From positions 1 through 14,458 of the forward strand of contig CAMMFK010000040.1 of the NCBI GenBank assembly GCA_946496115.1: 14,458 bases of DNA, written 5' to 3'. Below the pieces are notes generated by a model. That model ran no database searches, had not been told where the DNA came from, and was given only the letters and a program-made list of their open reading frames with translations. The DNA comes from an uncultured Clostridium sp. (GTDB taxonomy: Bacteria > Bacillota > Clostridia > TANB77 > CAG-508). This document shows, piece by piece, positions 1 to 7,200 of the stretch; positions within the stretch are counted from its first letter, which is position 1; each line of letters starts with the position of its first letter. The position numbers and the translations under genes were made by a program.

Positions 1-62
1 ATTTTTTTATTTATTTAATTATTTTTTTATTTCTATTTAATTATTTTTTTAATTAATTTAAT
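1..62. repeat. AT-rich imperfect tandem repeat downstream of spmB
   Basis: About three imperfect copies of a 20-22 base unit that begins ATTTTTTTA and ends near TTTAATT start at 1, 21 and 43. The stretch is almost pure A/T and lies just past the end of spmB. I see no gene in 1-78 and no clear hairpin terminator. The repeat may be simple low-complexity spacer rather than a functional element. Confidence 0.45.
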
Positions 63-78
63 ATAATAAAAATAATTT

Positions 79-588
79 TTAACTTAAAAATAGAATTGCA
101 GAAATTGTACTAGCTAAATCTGCAAGCAAGGCAGGAATTACAACTTTTCTTCCATCTTTAACTTTTACGCTACTCATATATAAAGCTATTACATAAAAAG
201 TAGTTTCAGATGATCCCATAATTGTTGCAGCAATTCTTCCTATATTACTATCTACGCCAAAATGAGCCATTATTTCTGTAGCAATTGCCATTGAACCACT
301 ACCTGAAATAGGCTTAATAATTGCTAATGGCAATATTTCACTAGGTATACTAAATATTTTTGTTACATTAGAAATTATATTACATATAAAATCAATTAAT
401 CCAGAACTTCTTAGCATATATATAGCTAAAAAAATTCCTATTAAAGTAGGGAATAATTTTAATACGACTTTTATACCATCTTTCGCTCCATTAATAAATA
501 AATCATATACATTCTTTTTTTCTTTTAACCCAACAATTAATATTATTGAGATAATGGTAGGAATAATCATTGCTGAAATATATGTCAT
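79..588 (-). CDS. spmB: Spore maturation protein B (SpmB), nucleoside-recognition/Gate-domain membrane protein
   Basis: This 169-residue integral membrane protein pairs with SpmA; in Bacillus the pair is needed for spore-core dehydration and heat resistance. Visible features are a first hydrophobic segment at about 4-20, further segments at about 42-60 and 148-168, the family motif KPISGSGS at 92-99 in a hydrophobic loop, and GSSETTFYV at 125-133. These match the Gate (nucleoside-recognition) fold. Length is normal for SpmB (about 170-180). The start ATG overlaps the spmA stop as ATGA, with an AAGGAG ribosome site inside the end of spmA, so the two are translationally coupled. Family role is from established knowledge; the transported or sensed substrate is not known. 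Confidence 0.93.
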   Translation of the reverse strand: MTYISAMIIPTIISIILIVGLKEKKNVYDLFINGAKDGIKVVLKLFPTLIGIFLAIYMLRSSGLIDFICNIISNVTKIFSIPSEILPLAIIKPISGSGSMAIATEIMAHFGVDSNIGRIAATIMGSSETTFYVIALYMSSVKVKDGRKVVIPALLADLASTISAILFLS

Positions 589-1169
589 TTATTTTTACTC
601 CTTTTTATTAAAATTTTAGTAGATATCACCCCTACTACTGTTCCTATTATTGTTGCAAACCATATTGGAATAATTATATCAGCAGGATTTTGTGCATTTA
701 AAGATGTTCTTATTGCAATTACTGTTGTTGGTATGAGCTCTATCGATGTAGTATTTAAAACAATTAACATTAACATAGAATTACTTAATTTTTGTTTATT
801 CTTATTTTCTTTTTGTAGGCTCTCCATAGCCTTAATTCCTGCTGGAGTTGATGCATTTCCTAATCCTAATATATTTGAAATTGTGTTCATCGATATATTT
901 TCCATTGCTTCTTCATTATTTTTGCTCTCTGGAAAAAGCCAATTTAGTACTGGTCTTAGCATTCTTATTATTTTTTTCATTATTGATGTATTTTTTACTA
1001 TTTCCATCAAACCACACCATAAACACATCGTACCAACTAGAGTCATAGAAAGAGTGATAACTTCTTCAAGAGATTTAAAAATTGAACTATTTAGATTTTG
1101 TACATTTCCACTAAAAATTGCATATATAAAAGAAGCCAATATTAGAATAGGCCAAATATAATTTAACAT
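585..1169 (-). CDS. spmA: Spore maturation protein A (SpmA)
   Basis: A 194-residue membrane protein of the SpmA family, partner of SpmB in spore maturation. It begins MLNYIWPILI, the usual SpmA N-terminus, and carries the signature LGLGNASTPAGIKAM at about 101-115, followed by hydrophobic segments at about 130-150 and 165-185. The open frame extends 16 codons further upstream to 1217, but I place the start at 1169: an AGAGG ribosome site lies seven bases before this ATG, and the extra residues do not resemble the family. It is first in a two-gene operon with spmB (4-base overlap). It is divergent from the AbrB-like gene, which suggests shared control of the 130-bp intergenic region, though this is inference. 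Confidence 0.93.
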   Translation of the reverse strand: MLNYIWPILILASFIYAIFSGNVQNLNSSIFKSLEEVITLSMTLVGTMCLWCGLMEIVKNTSIMKKIIRMLRPVLNWLFPESKNNEEAMENISMNTISNILGLGNASTPAGIKAMESLQKENKNKQKLSNSMLMLIVLNTTSIELIPTTVIAIRTSLNAQNPADIIIPIWFATIIGTVVGVISTKILIKRSKNK

Positions 1170-1255
1170 TTTATATCCTCTCATAAAAATAATGCTACTA
1201 TTTCCAAATATATTCAAATATTTTTAGAATTATACTAGCTTTTTTCCAAAATTTA

Positions 1256-1264
1256 TGTTATAAT
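1256..1264 (+). promoter_or_regulatory. Extended -10 promoter of the AbrB-like gene
   Basis: TGTTATAAT is a perfect -10 hexamer (1259-1264) with the upstream TG extension, 34 bases before the start codon. No good -35 box is seen at 16-18 bases, which is tolerable for an extended -10. A second TATAAT lies on the opposite strand at 1229-1234 facing spmA, also without a convincing -35. Confidence 0.55.
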
Positions 1265-1298
1265 ATTTACGAATTTTTAAAAGATTGGGAGGAAAAAT

Positions 1299-1544
1299 AT
1301 GAAATCAACTGGAATAATTAGAAAAATTGATGAATTAGGAAGATTTGTAATACCAATGGAAATGAGAAACAAACTAGATATTTCTAGCAACGACCCACTA
1401 GAAATATATGTAGAAGGAACAACAATTATGCTTAGAAAATACGAACCTGATTGCATATTTTGTGGAAGTTCTAAAGATGTCACTCCTTACAAAGGCAAAA
1501 ACGTTTGTGCAAAATGCTTAAGTGAAATGAAAAAACTTAACTAA
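1299..1544 (+). CDS. AbrB/SpoVT-family transition-state regulator with C-terminal Cys4 knuckle
   Basis: An 81-residue DNA-binding protein. The N-terminal half (about 1-47) is the swapped-hairpin AbrB domain: STGIIRKIDELGRFVIPMEM is the family's core, close to Bacillus AbrB. The tail differs from Bacillus AbrB. It has two CxxC pairs (C52/C55 and C70/C73) around a short KGK hairpin, expected to bind zinc, as in clostridial AbrB homologues. A strong GGGAGG ribosome site at 1287-1292 fixes the start. AbrB proteins act as dimers or tetramers repressing stationary-phase and sporulation genes, so its position divergent from spmAB is suggestive. The target genes cannot be read from this window. It is monocistronic and closes with a strong terminator. 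Confidence 0.92.
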   Translation: MKSTGIIRKIDELGRFVIPMEMRNKLDISSNDPLEIYVEGTTIMLRKYEPDCIFCGSSKDVTPYKGKNVCAKCLSEMKKLN

Positions 1545-1565
1545 CGAAAAACAATATATACATAA

Positions 1566-1597
1566 AAAAGTCTACTTCAGAAGTAGACTTTTATTTA
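1566..1597. terminator. Bidirectional intrinsic terminator between the AbrB-like gene and rsmI
   Basis: A 12-bp perfect stem (1566-1577 with 1581-1592) closes a three-base loop. On the plus strand it runs into TTTTATTTATTTTT, and on the minus strand its A-rich left flank gives a T-run, so it can end both the plus-strand regulator and the minus-strand trmN6-rsmI unit. Confidence 0.88.
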
Positions 1598-1633
1598 TTT
1601 TTCTATTTATTATTAATTATTCTAATTTTTTTA

Positions 1634-2461
1634 TTATTTTATAAATTTTTGATAAATTTCATTTTTATTTACATTTCTATCTTTAGCTATTTTTTTAATT
1701 ATTTCTTTTTTATCTAAACCTTGATTCTCATAATATTTATAATGTTCTTCTAAACTTAAATTATTTAAATTATTTTCTTCTTTAATTTTAATTCCTTCAA
1801 TCAATATAATAAATTCTCCCTTAGGTTCAGTTTCTTTATATTTATTTATTATTTCGCTTACATTACCTCTAATAAATTCTTCATGTATTTTTGTAAGTTC
1901 TCTTGCTAAAACAATATTTCTATCTCCTAAATTAATTAATATATCATTTAAAGTATTTATTAATTTATGTGGAGCCTCATATATTATTGCAGTTTTTCCG
2001 TCTTTTTTTATTTCTTCAAATTTATTTTTTCTTAATTTTTTATTTAATGGTAAAAAAGCATAAAAAGAAAATTCTTTTGTATCTAGTCCAGAAGCAATAA
2101 GTGCATTTATTAAAGCACAAGCTCCCGGTATTGGAATTACTTTAATATTGTTTTTTATTGCTTCTTTTACGATTTCTTCTCCCGGGTCAGAAATAGCCGG
2201 AGTTCCAGCATCTGTAACAATAGCTATATTTTGCCCCTCTAATAATTTTTCTATTAATAAATCTTTTTTTATATCTTCATTATGCCTATGATAACTAATT
2301 AATTTTTTTGATATTTCGAAATGATTTAATAATTTTAATGTTTGTCTTGTATCTTCTGCTGCAATTAAATCTACTTCCTTTAAAATTCTTATGGCTCTCA
2401 ATGTTATATCTTCTAAATTGCCAATTGGAGTTGCAACTAAATATAAAGTTCCTTTTCCCAT
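1634..2461 (-). CDS. rsmI: 16S rRNA (cytidine-1402-2'-O)-methyltransferase RsmI
   Basis: This 275-residue SAM-dependent enzyme methylates the ribose 2'-O of C1402 in the ribosomal P site. It is a tetrapyrrole-methylase-fold protein. Motifs seen in order are ATPIGNLEDIT at 10-20, AEDTR at 35-39, VTDAGTPAISDPG at 82-94 (SAM loop) and PGACA at 112-116, followed by the usual FLP segment near 136-138. Length is standard. The ATG directly follows the stop codon of the preceding methyltransferase gene with no gap, and its GAGGG ribosome site lies inside that gene, so the pair is one coupled operon. The same neighbour pair (yabB-type methyltransferase then rsmI) is common in Firmicutes. Confidence 0.96.
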   Translation of the reverse strand: MGKGTLYLVATPIGNLEDITLRAIRILKEVDLIAAEDTRQTLKLLNHFEISKKLISYHRHNEDIKKDLLIEKLLEGQNIAIVTDAGTPAISDPGEEIVKEAIKNNIKVIPIPGACALINALIASGLDTKEFSFYAFLPLNKKLRKNKFEEIKKDGKTAIIYEAPHKLINTLNDILINLGDRNIVLARELTKIHEEFIRGNVSEIINKYKETEPKGEFIILIEGIKIKEENNLNNLSLEEHYKYYENQGLDKKEIIKKIAKDRNVNKNEIYQKFIK

Positions 2462-3181
2462 TTATTTTCCCTCTTCATATATTTTTAATATTTCATCTGT
2501 ATAACTTCCATCATTTTTATATATTATTAATGGCTTCTCTACTTTAAGGAAAGAATTTGCATATTTTACAGCTTTTATTAATACTAAATTTGCATCTTTA
2601 TCTATTTTAGGATATACAAATCTTATTCTTTTTGGTTCTAACCTATATTTTCTTAATATTTCTATTATTTCATTAAGCCTTTCAGGTCTGTGCACCATAT
2701 ATATTGCACCATTATCTTTTAATAATTTACTTGCTACTTTTATCCATTCATCTAAGTCTACTGTTGTTTCATGTCTTGAAATTATTTGTTTATCTTTTTG
2801 ATTTATAATTCCCGTACCTTTTTTCTTATATGGTGGATTTGTTACTACATAGTCAAAGGAGTTTTTTTCTAAACTTAGATTTTGCACATCTTCATTAACT
2901 ATGCTCATTATATTTTGTAGATTATTTAATTCAACACTTCTTTTAGCCATTTGGGCTACATCCTTTTGAACTTCAACACCGACTATTTTTGAAGCTTCTA
3001 CTTTTTTACTAAGTAATATTCCTATAATTCCTGTGCCTGCTCCCAAATCTACTATTGAACTATGCTTTTTCATATCCTTTGCAAATTCTGTAAGTAAGAC
3101 ACTATCTACTCCAAAGCAAAATCCATCGGTATTTTGAATTATTTTTAAATCTTTATATTGTAAATCATCTATTCTTTCCAT
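2462..3181 (-). CDS. tRNA1(Val) (adenine-37-N6)-methyltransferase-like protein (TrmN6/YabB family)
   Basis: A 239-residue class I SAM methyltransferase. Motif I is VDLGAGTGIIG at 44-54 and the catalytic NPPY of N6-adenine methyltransferases is at 115-118. The opening MERIDDLQYKDLKIIQ, followed by DGFCFGVDSVLL, is typical of the family, so I keep this start although no Shine-Dalgarno sequence is visible before it. In Escherichia coli the homologue modifies A37 of tRNA-Val; in Firmicutes the substrate is less firmly assigned. It is followed immediately by rsmI. A probable promoter lies only a few bases before the start codon, suggesting a very short or absent leader. Confidence 0.88.
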   Translation of the reverse strand: MERIDDLQYKDLKIIQNTDGFCFGVDSVLLTEFAKDMKKHSSIVDLGAGTGIIGILLSKKVEASKIVGVEVQKDVAQMAKRSVELNNLQNIMSIVNEDVQNLSLEKNSFDYVVTNPPYKKKGTGIINQKDKQIISRHETTVDLDEWIKVASKLLKDNGAIYMVHRPERLNEIIEILRKYRLEPKRIRFVYPKIDKDANLVLIKAVKYANSFLKVEKPLIIYKNDGSYTDEILKIYEEGK

Positions 3182-3190
3182 AATAGTTTT

Positions 3191-3199
3191 AGTATAGCA
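3191..3199 (-). promoter_or_regulatory. Extended -10 promoter of the trmN6-rsmI operon
   Basis: Read on the minus strand, TGCTATACT is an extended -10 element with only nine bases between it and the ATG at 3181. The hexamer at the right -35 distance (TTTATT, 3214-3219) is weak and falls inside the preceding terminator stem. Initiation about seven bases downstream would give a leader of roughly three bases. Confidence 0.45.
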
Positions 3200-3210
3200 T
3201 ATTTCTGGTA

Positions 3211-3250
3211 AAAAATAAACCCTTTAAATCATAACATTTAAGGGTTTATT
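3211..3250 (-). terminator. Intrinsic terminator after the GerMN gene and palindromic element
   Basis: AATAAACCCTT pairs with AAGGGTTTATT (outer 11 bp), continued by AAAT/ATTT after a one-base bulge, with a short A/T loop. On the minus strand the stem is followed by a T-run (3211-3215). It would stop transcripts coming from the GerMN-domain gene and through the 187-bp element before trmN6. Confidence 0.7.
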
Positions 3251-3259
3251 AAAATTTTA

Positions 3260-3446
3260 TTACTATTTACAGCTATACATCTTAACTAAGTCTCCAATAT
3301 ACATTCTGCCGCATTTGCTTCGAGGTTTCGCTATTCGCGAAAACTCTCGCTCGCTGCCACTCCGCTCCTACGTCGTCTGCGTTCGCTGAAATGCTTTAGA
3401 ACATATATTGGAGACTTTATATAAATAATATAACTGTGAATAGTAA
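3260..3446. repeat. 187-bp nested palindromic element with GC-rich core (MITE-like or structured RNA)
   Basis: Outer arms 3260-3277 and 3429-3446 match as inverted repeats at 16 of 18 positions. Inner arms 3288-3301 and 3404-3417 (AAGTCTCCAATATA and its complement) are perfect over 14 bp. GCATTT/AAATGC (3311-3316, 3389-3394) continues the pairing inward. The core includes a hairpin with TTTCGC/GCGAAA (3326-3331, 3337-3342) extended by CGAG/CTCG. By hand count 51 of 90 bases in 3305-3394 are G or C, against a very AT-rich background. It begins six bases past the GerMN stop. No clear target-site duplication is visible. It could be a non-autonomous mobile repeat, an extragenic palindrome that stabilises the 3' end, or a small RNA; the sequence alone does not decide. 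Confidence 0.75.
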
Positions 3447-3452
3447 CAAACT

Positions 3453-3983
3453 TTACTTTCTCACAAATGTCTCTTTCATATTATCTTGCTCTTCACCATC
3501 AATTAAAAACTTTACGCTATTTACTTCTTTTAATTCAGTTAAAGAATTTACAATAGCGTAAATAGCATTTGTTCCACTACTATTTAAAAATTCCTGTGAT
3601 AAATCAACAGTAACACAATCTCCATTAAGTTCTGCCTTATTAACCTTTGTTCCTTCAGGTATAGGATTTTGTAAATTCTCACTATTTGGTCCTAAAATTA
3701 ATAAATTTACTATATATAAATATGGATTATCCACCAAATCTTTAGCATCAACTTTTTTCTCTTCTGTTACTAATTGCATACTCTCTTTATCTTCAAAATA
3801 TAATGTGATTGCGGTTTGCCTCATTTGTTCTTCTGAAATCTCTTCTTCTGGCTCAATTACAGTTTCATTTTCCACATTTTCTACCACTTCTGTGGAAAAA
3901 TTTAAAACAATTAATATAGCCAATATAGAAATAATAGCAATAATTATAATTACCTTTAAAATAAACATTTTTTTCATATACAT
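3453..3983 (-). CDS. Membrane-anchored GerMN-domain protein (sporulation/germination related)
   Basis: A 176-residue protein with an N-terminal membrane anchor (about 7-29, long run of I, L, A, V), an acidic linker rich in E and V (about 32-54) and one GerMN domain (about 57-170). The domain is recognised by the LYFEDKES strand, the PIPEGTKV turn at 107-114, VTVDLS at 124-129, the AIYAIVNSLTELKEVNSVKF helix-strand at 140-159 and the closing IDGEE. Bacillus GerM has two such domains and a lipobox; this one has a single domain and no lipobox cysteine, so it is held by an uncleaved anchor. An AGGAAGG ribosome site precedes the ATG at 3983. It is divergent from the large activase-like gene. The role in peptidoglycan or germination is by family only. 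Confidence 0.85.
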   Translation of the reverse strand: MYMKKMFILKVIIIIAIISILAILIVLNFSTEVVENVENETVIEPEEEISEEQMRQTAITLYFEDKESMQLVTEEKKVDAKDLVDNPYLYIVNLLILGPNSENLQNPIPEGTKVNKAELNGDCVTVDLSQEFLNSSGTNAIYAIVNSLTELKEVNSVKFLIDGEEQDNMKETFVRK

Positions 3984-4093
3984 TTTGTCCTTCCTTTAAA
4001 GATTTTTCTATCAAATACTATGAAATAAATAATCTAAATATAACTTAATTTTTATATTTTCGTAAAAAACACATATAACTCATTTTTGCGAGA

Positions 4094-4121
4094 ATTACAG
4101 TATTATTAGGCATTTTGTCAA
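4094..4121 (-). promoter_or_regulatory. Promoter of the GerMN-domain gene
   Basis: On the minus strand, TTGACA (plus coordinates 4116-4121), a 16-base spacer and TGTAAT (4094-4099) form a good housekeeping-type promoter. It would give a leader of about 100 bases before the start at 3983. Confidence 0.6.
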
Positions 4122-4139
4122 TCTTTAGTTATTGACAAA
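4114..4139. promoter_or_regulatory. Dyad TTTGTCAAT-N8-ATTGACAAA spanning two divergent -35 boxes
   Basis: Perfect 9-bp inverted repeat with an 8-base centre. Each arm contains a TTGACA -35 hexamer, one for each divergent gene, so symmetry may simply reflect back-to-back promoters; it could also be an operator seen by a dimeric regulator. Confidence 0.55.
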
Positions 4140-4160
4140 TAAGTCTTTTGCATATACAAT
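4132..4160 (+). promoter_or_regulatory. Strong sigma-A-type promoter of the activase-like gene
   Basis: TTGACA (4132-4137), exactly 17 bases, then TACAAT (4155-4160): the -35 is perfect and the -10 matches five of six. Predicted start near 4167 gives a leader of about 97 bases that contains the hairpin at 4205-4244. Confidence 0.8.
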
Positions 4161-4204
4161 ATGGTAGAGATTTTGTGTTCTTATTTTTTTATAAATAAGG
4201 ATAT

Positions 4205-4244
4205 AAAATTTAGGTTTATAGGTAACCTTAAAAACCTAAATTTT
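4205..4244 (+). promoter_or_regulatory. Leader hairpin before the activase-like gene (possible attenuator)
   Basis: AAAATTTAGGTTT (4205-4217) pairs perfectly over 13 bp with 4232-4244. The 14-base loop holds the small palindrome GGTAACC. A T-tract of five (4241-4245) overlaps the 3' side, and the AAGGTG ribosome site (4250-4255) follows within six bases. It could terminate, protect the mRNA, or shield the ribosome site. I do not recognise a known riboswitch class. Confidence 0.6.
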
Positions 4245-4263
4245 TAAATAAGGTGAATTTTAT

Positions 4264-7200
4264 ATGAGTAATACATTACATGTTGGTCTTGACGTTGGTT
4301 CAACAACAGTTAAAATCGTTGTAATGGACGAAGACCTAAATATTATATACGAAAATTACCAAAGACATTTTTCAGATACTAAAAATACAGTATGCCAAGT
4401 TTTAGAAAAACTTGCCGAAGATTATAAAGATTATACATATACAATAGCTTTAACAGGTTCTGGTGCTATGTCAGCAGCAAGATTTTTAGACCTACCTTTT
4501 ATACAAGAGGTTGTTGCTTGTAAAAGAGCTGTTGAAAAATACATACCTCAAACAGATGTAGTTATTGAGCTTGGTGGAGAAGATGCTAAAATAGTGTATT
4601 TTGGTAAATCAATTGAGCAAAGAATGAATGGTACTTGTGCAGGTGGTACAGGTGCATTTATAGACCAAATGGCATCACTTTTAAATACTGATTCTCAAGG
4701 TCTAAATGAACTTGCTAAGAAGCATAAAATGATTTATCCAATAGCTTCTCGTTGTGGCGTTTTTGCAAAAACTGACGTACAACCACTTTTAAACGAAGGT
4801 GCAGATAAAGAGGATATTGCTGCTTCAATTTTCCAAGCAGTTGTTAATCAAACAATAAGTGGTCTAGCTTGTGGTAGACCTATAAGAGGAAATATAGCAT
4901 TTTTAGGAGGTCCTTTAAATTATTTATCTGAATTAAGGCAAAGATTTATTGAGACTTTACATTTAACACCTGAACAAACAATAGTTCCTGAAAATGCACA
5001 TTTACTTGTTGCAAAGGGTGCAGCTTTAGATTCTATAGAAAATAAACCTATTTCTAATGAAAAACTAAAAGCTAAAATTCAAATGTTAAAAGTATCTCAT
5101 GATTCTACATCAACACCACTTGAACCATTATTTGTAACAGATGAAGACTATAAGGAATTTAAAGAAAGACATGACAAAGATAAAGTTGAAAAAGGTAATT
5201 TAAAAAACTTTAAAGGTGATTGCTTTATTGGTATAGATGCTGGTTCAACAACTACAAAATTAGTTGTTACAGATAGTGATGATAGACTTTTATATTCATT
5301 ATATCGTAGCAATGAAGGTAATCCTCTAAAAAGCGTTATGCAAATGCTAAGAGATTTATACAAAGTATTACCTAAAGATGCAAAAATAAGATATAGTGGT
5401 GTAACTGGTTATGGTGAAAAATTAATTCAAACTGCTTTAAATGTTGATTTGAACGAAATAGAAACAATTGCACACTACACAGCTGCACAAAGATTTTTAC
5501 CTGATGTTACTAGTATTGTAGATATTGGTGGTCAGGATATGAAATATATCAAAATTAAAGATGGCACAATCAACAATATTATGCTTAATGAAGCTTGTTC
5601 ATCAGGTTGTGGTTCATTTATTGAAACTTTTGCAAAAAGCTTAAATTTATCTATTGAAGATTTTGTAAAAGCTGCTCTAGAATCACGCAATCCTGTTGAT
5701 TTAGGTTCAAGATGTACAGTATTTATGAACTCTAAAATAAAACAAGCTCAAAAAGAAGGCTCAACAGTAGGAGATATATCAGCAGGACTTTCATACTCAG
5801 TTATAAAAAATGCAATTCAAAAAGTTATGAAAGTAAGAGATGTAAATACTCTTGGTAAACATATAGTTGTACAAGGTGGTACATTCTATAACGATGCTGT
5901 TTTACGTGCATTTGAACTTATTGTTGGTAAAGAAGTTATAAGACCAGATATTGCAGGTTTAATGGGTGCTTATGGTGTAGCAATACTCGCTAGAAAACAA
6001 TTTGAAGCAAACATGGATATGGAATATATGTCTAAAATATCTAAAGAAGAAGATTTAGATAAATTAAAAATTGAAACTTCTCATGTTCGTTGTAATGGAT
6101 GTGAAAATCATTGTTTACTTACAATTAATAAATTTAGCAATGGTCAAAGACATATTTCCGGAAATAGATGTGAAAAAGGAGAAGGAATAGTTACAGGAAA
6201 AAAAGAATTACCAAACCTTTACAAGTACAAATTTGAAAGATTATTTAACTATACTCCACTAGAAGAAAAAGATGCAAAACGTGGAACAATTGGCATTCCT
6301 AGAGTTTTAAATATGTATGAAGATTATCCTTTCTGGTTTACATTCTTAACTAAACTTGGTTTTAGAGTAGTAGTATCAGAAAAGAGTAATAGAAAAACAT
6401 ACGAAAAGGGTATGGAATCAATGCCATCTGAATCAGTTTGCTATCCTGCAAAACTTTCACATGGGCATATTATAAGTTTAATTAATAAAGGTATTAAAAC
6501 AATATTTTACCCTTGTATGCCATTTTCAAGAAAAGAATACACAAAAGCAGATAACCATTATAACTGCCCAATAGTTATATCTTACTCAGAAGTATTAAAA
6601 AATAATATTCCTGAATTAAAAGAAAAAGGTATAAATTTCTTAAATCCATTTTTACCTTTTGAACCAAAGAAGTTGGCTGAAACAATAATGTCTTTACCTG
6701 AATTTGAAGAATATAATTTCACTAAAAAAGAATTATTAGAAGCTGCAAAAGAAGCTGAAACAGAGTATCAACATTTCAAAGATGATGTTCGCAAAAAAGG
6801 TGAAGAAGCTTTAGAATATATGGAAAAGAATAATGTTCATGGCATTGTTTTAGCAGGTAGACCATACCACGTAGACCCTGAAATAAATCACGGTATAGAT
6901 ACACTTATTACAAGTTTAGGATTATGCGTATTATCTGAAGATAGTATAAGCAATCAAACAGAAGTAAAAAGACCAATTAGAGTTGTTGACCAATGGGTAT
7001 ATCATGCAAGACTTTATGCAGCAGCAGATTTTGTTGGCAAACATGATAATTTAGAATTAGTACAATTAAACTCATTTGGTTGTGGTGTAGATGCAGTAAC
7101 GACTGACCAAGTTGAAGAAATATTATCAAGCTTTGATAAAATGTACACATTAATAAAAATAGATGAAGTTAATAACTTGGGAGCTGTAAGAATTCGTATT

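Noticed and set aside
1..78. CRISPR-like repeat array at the left edge
   Set aside because: The units are low-complexity A/T with no unique spacers between them.
733..1161. Plus-strand reading frames opposite spmA
   Set aside because: They are antisense to a clear family member and have no ribosome site or family resemblance.
1188..1216. Forespore-sigma-like boxes TGAATA and CATTATT (minus strand) before spmA
   Set aside because: Spacer is 16 rather than about 18 bases and the -10 matches poorly; too weak to list as a promoter despite suiting a sporulation gene.
1170..1217. Upstream extension of spmA by 16 codons
   Set aside because: The ribosome site AGAGG lies within it, directly before the ATG at 1169 that gives the usual SpmA N-terminus.
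3290..3421. Open plus-strand frame of about 44 codons through the GC-rich palindrome core, rich in Arg, Ser and Leu
   Set aside because: No ATG/GTG/TTG start with a ribosome site, and the openness follows from the palindrome's composition.
5148..5363. Minus-strand frame inside the activase-like gene
   Set aside because: Shadow of the strongly supported plus-strand frame covering the second ATPase domain.
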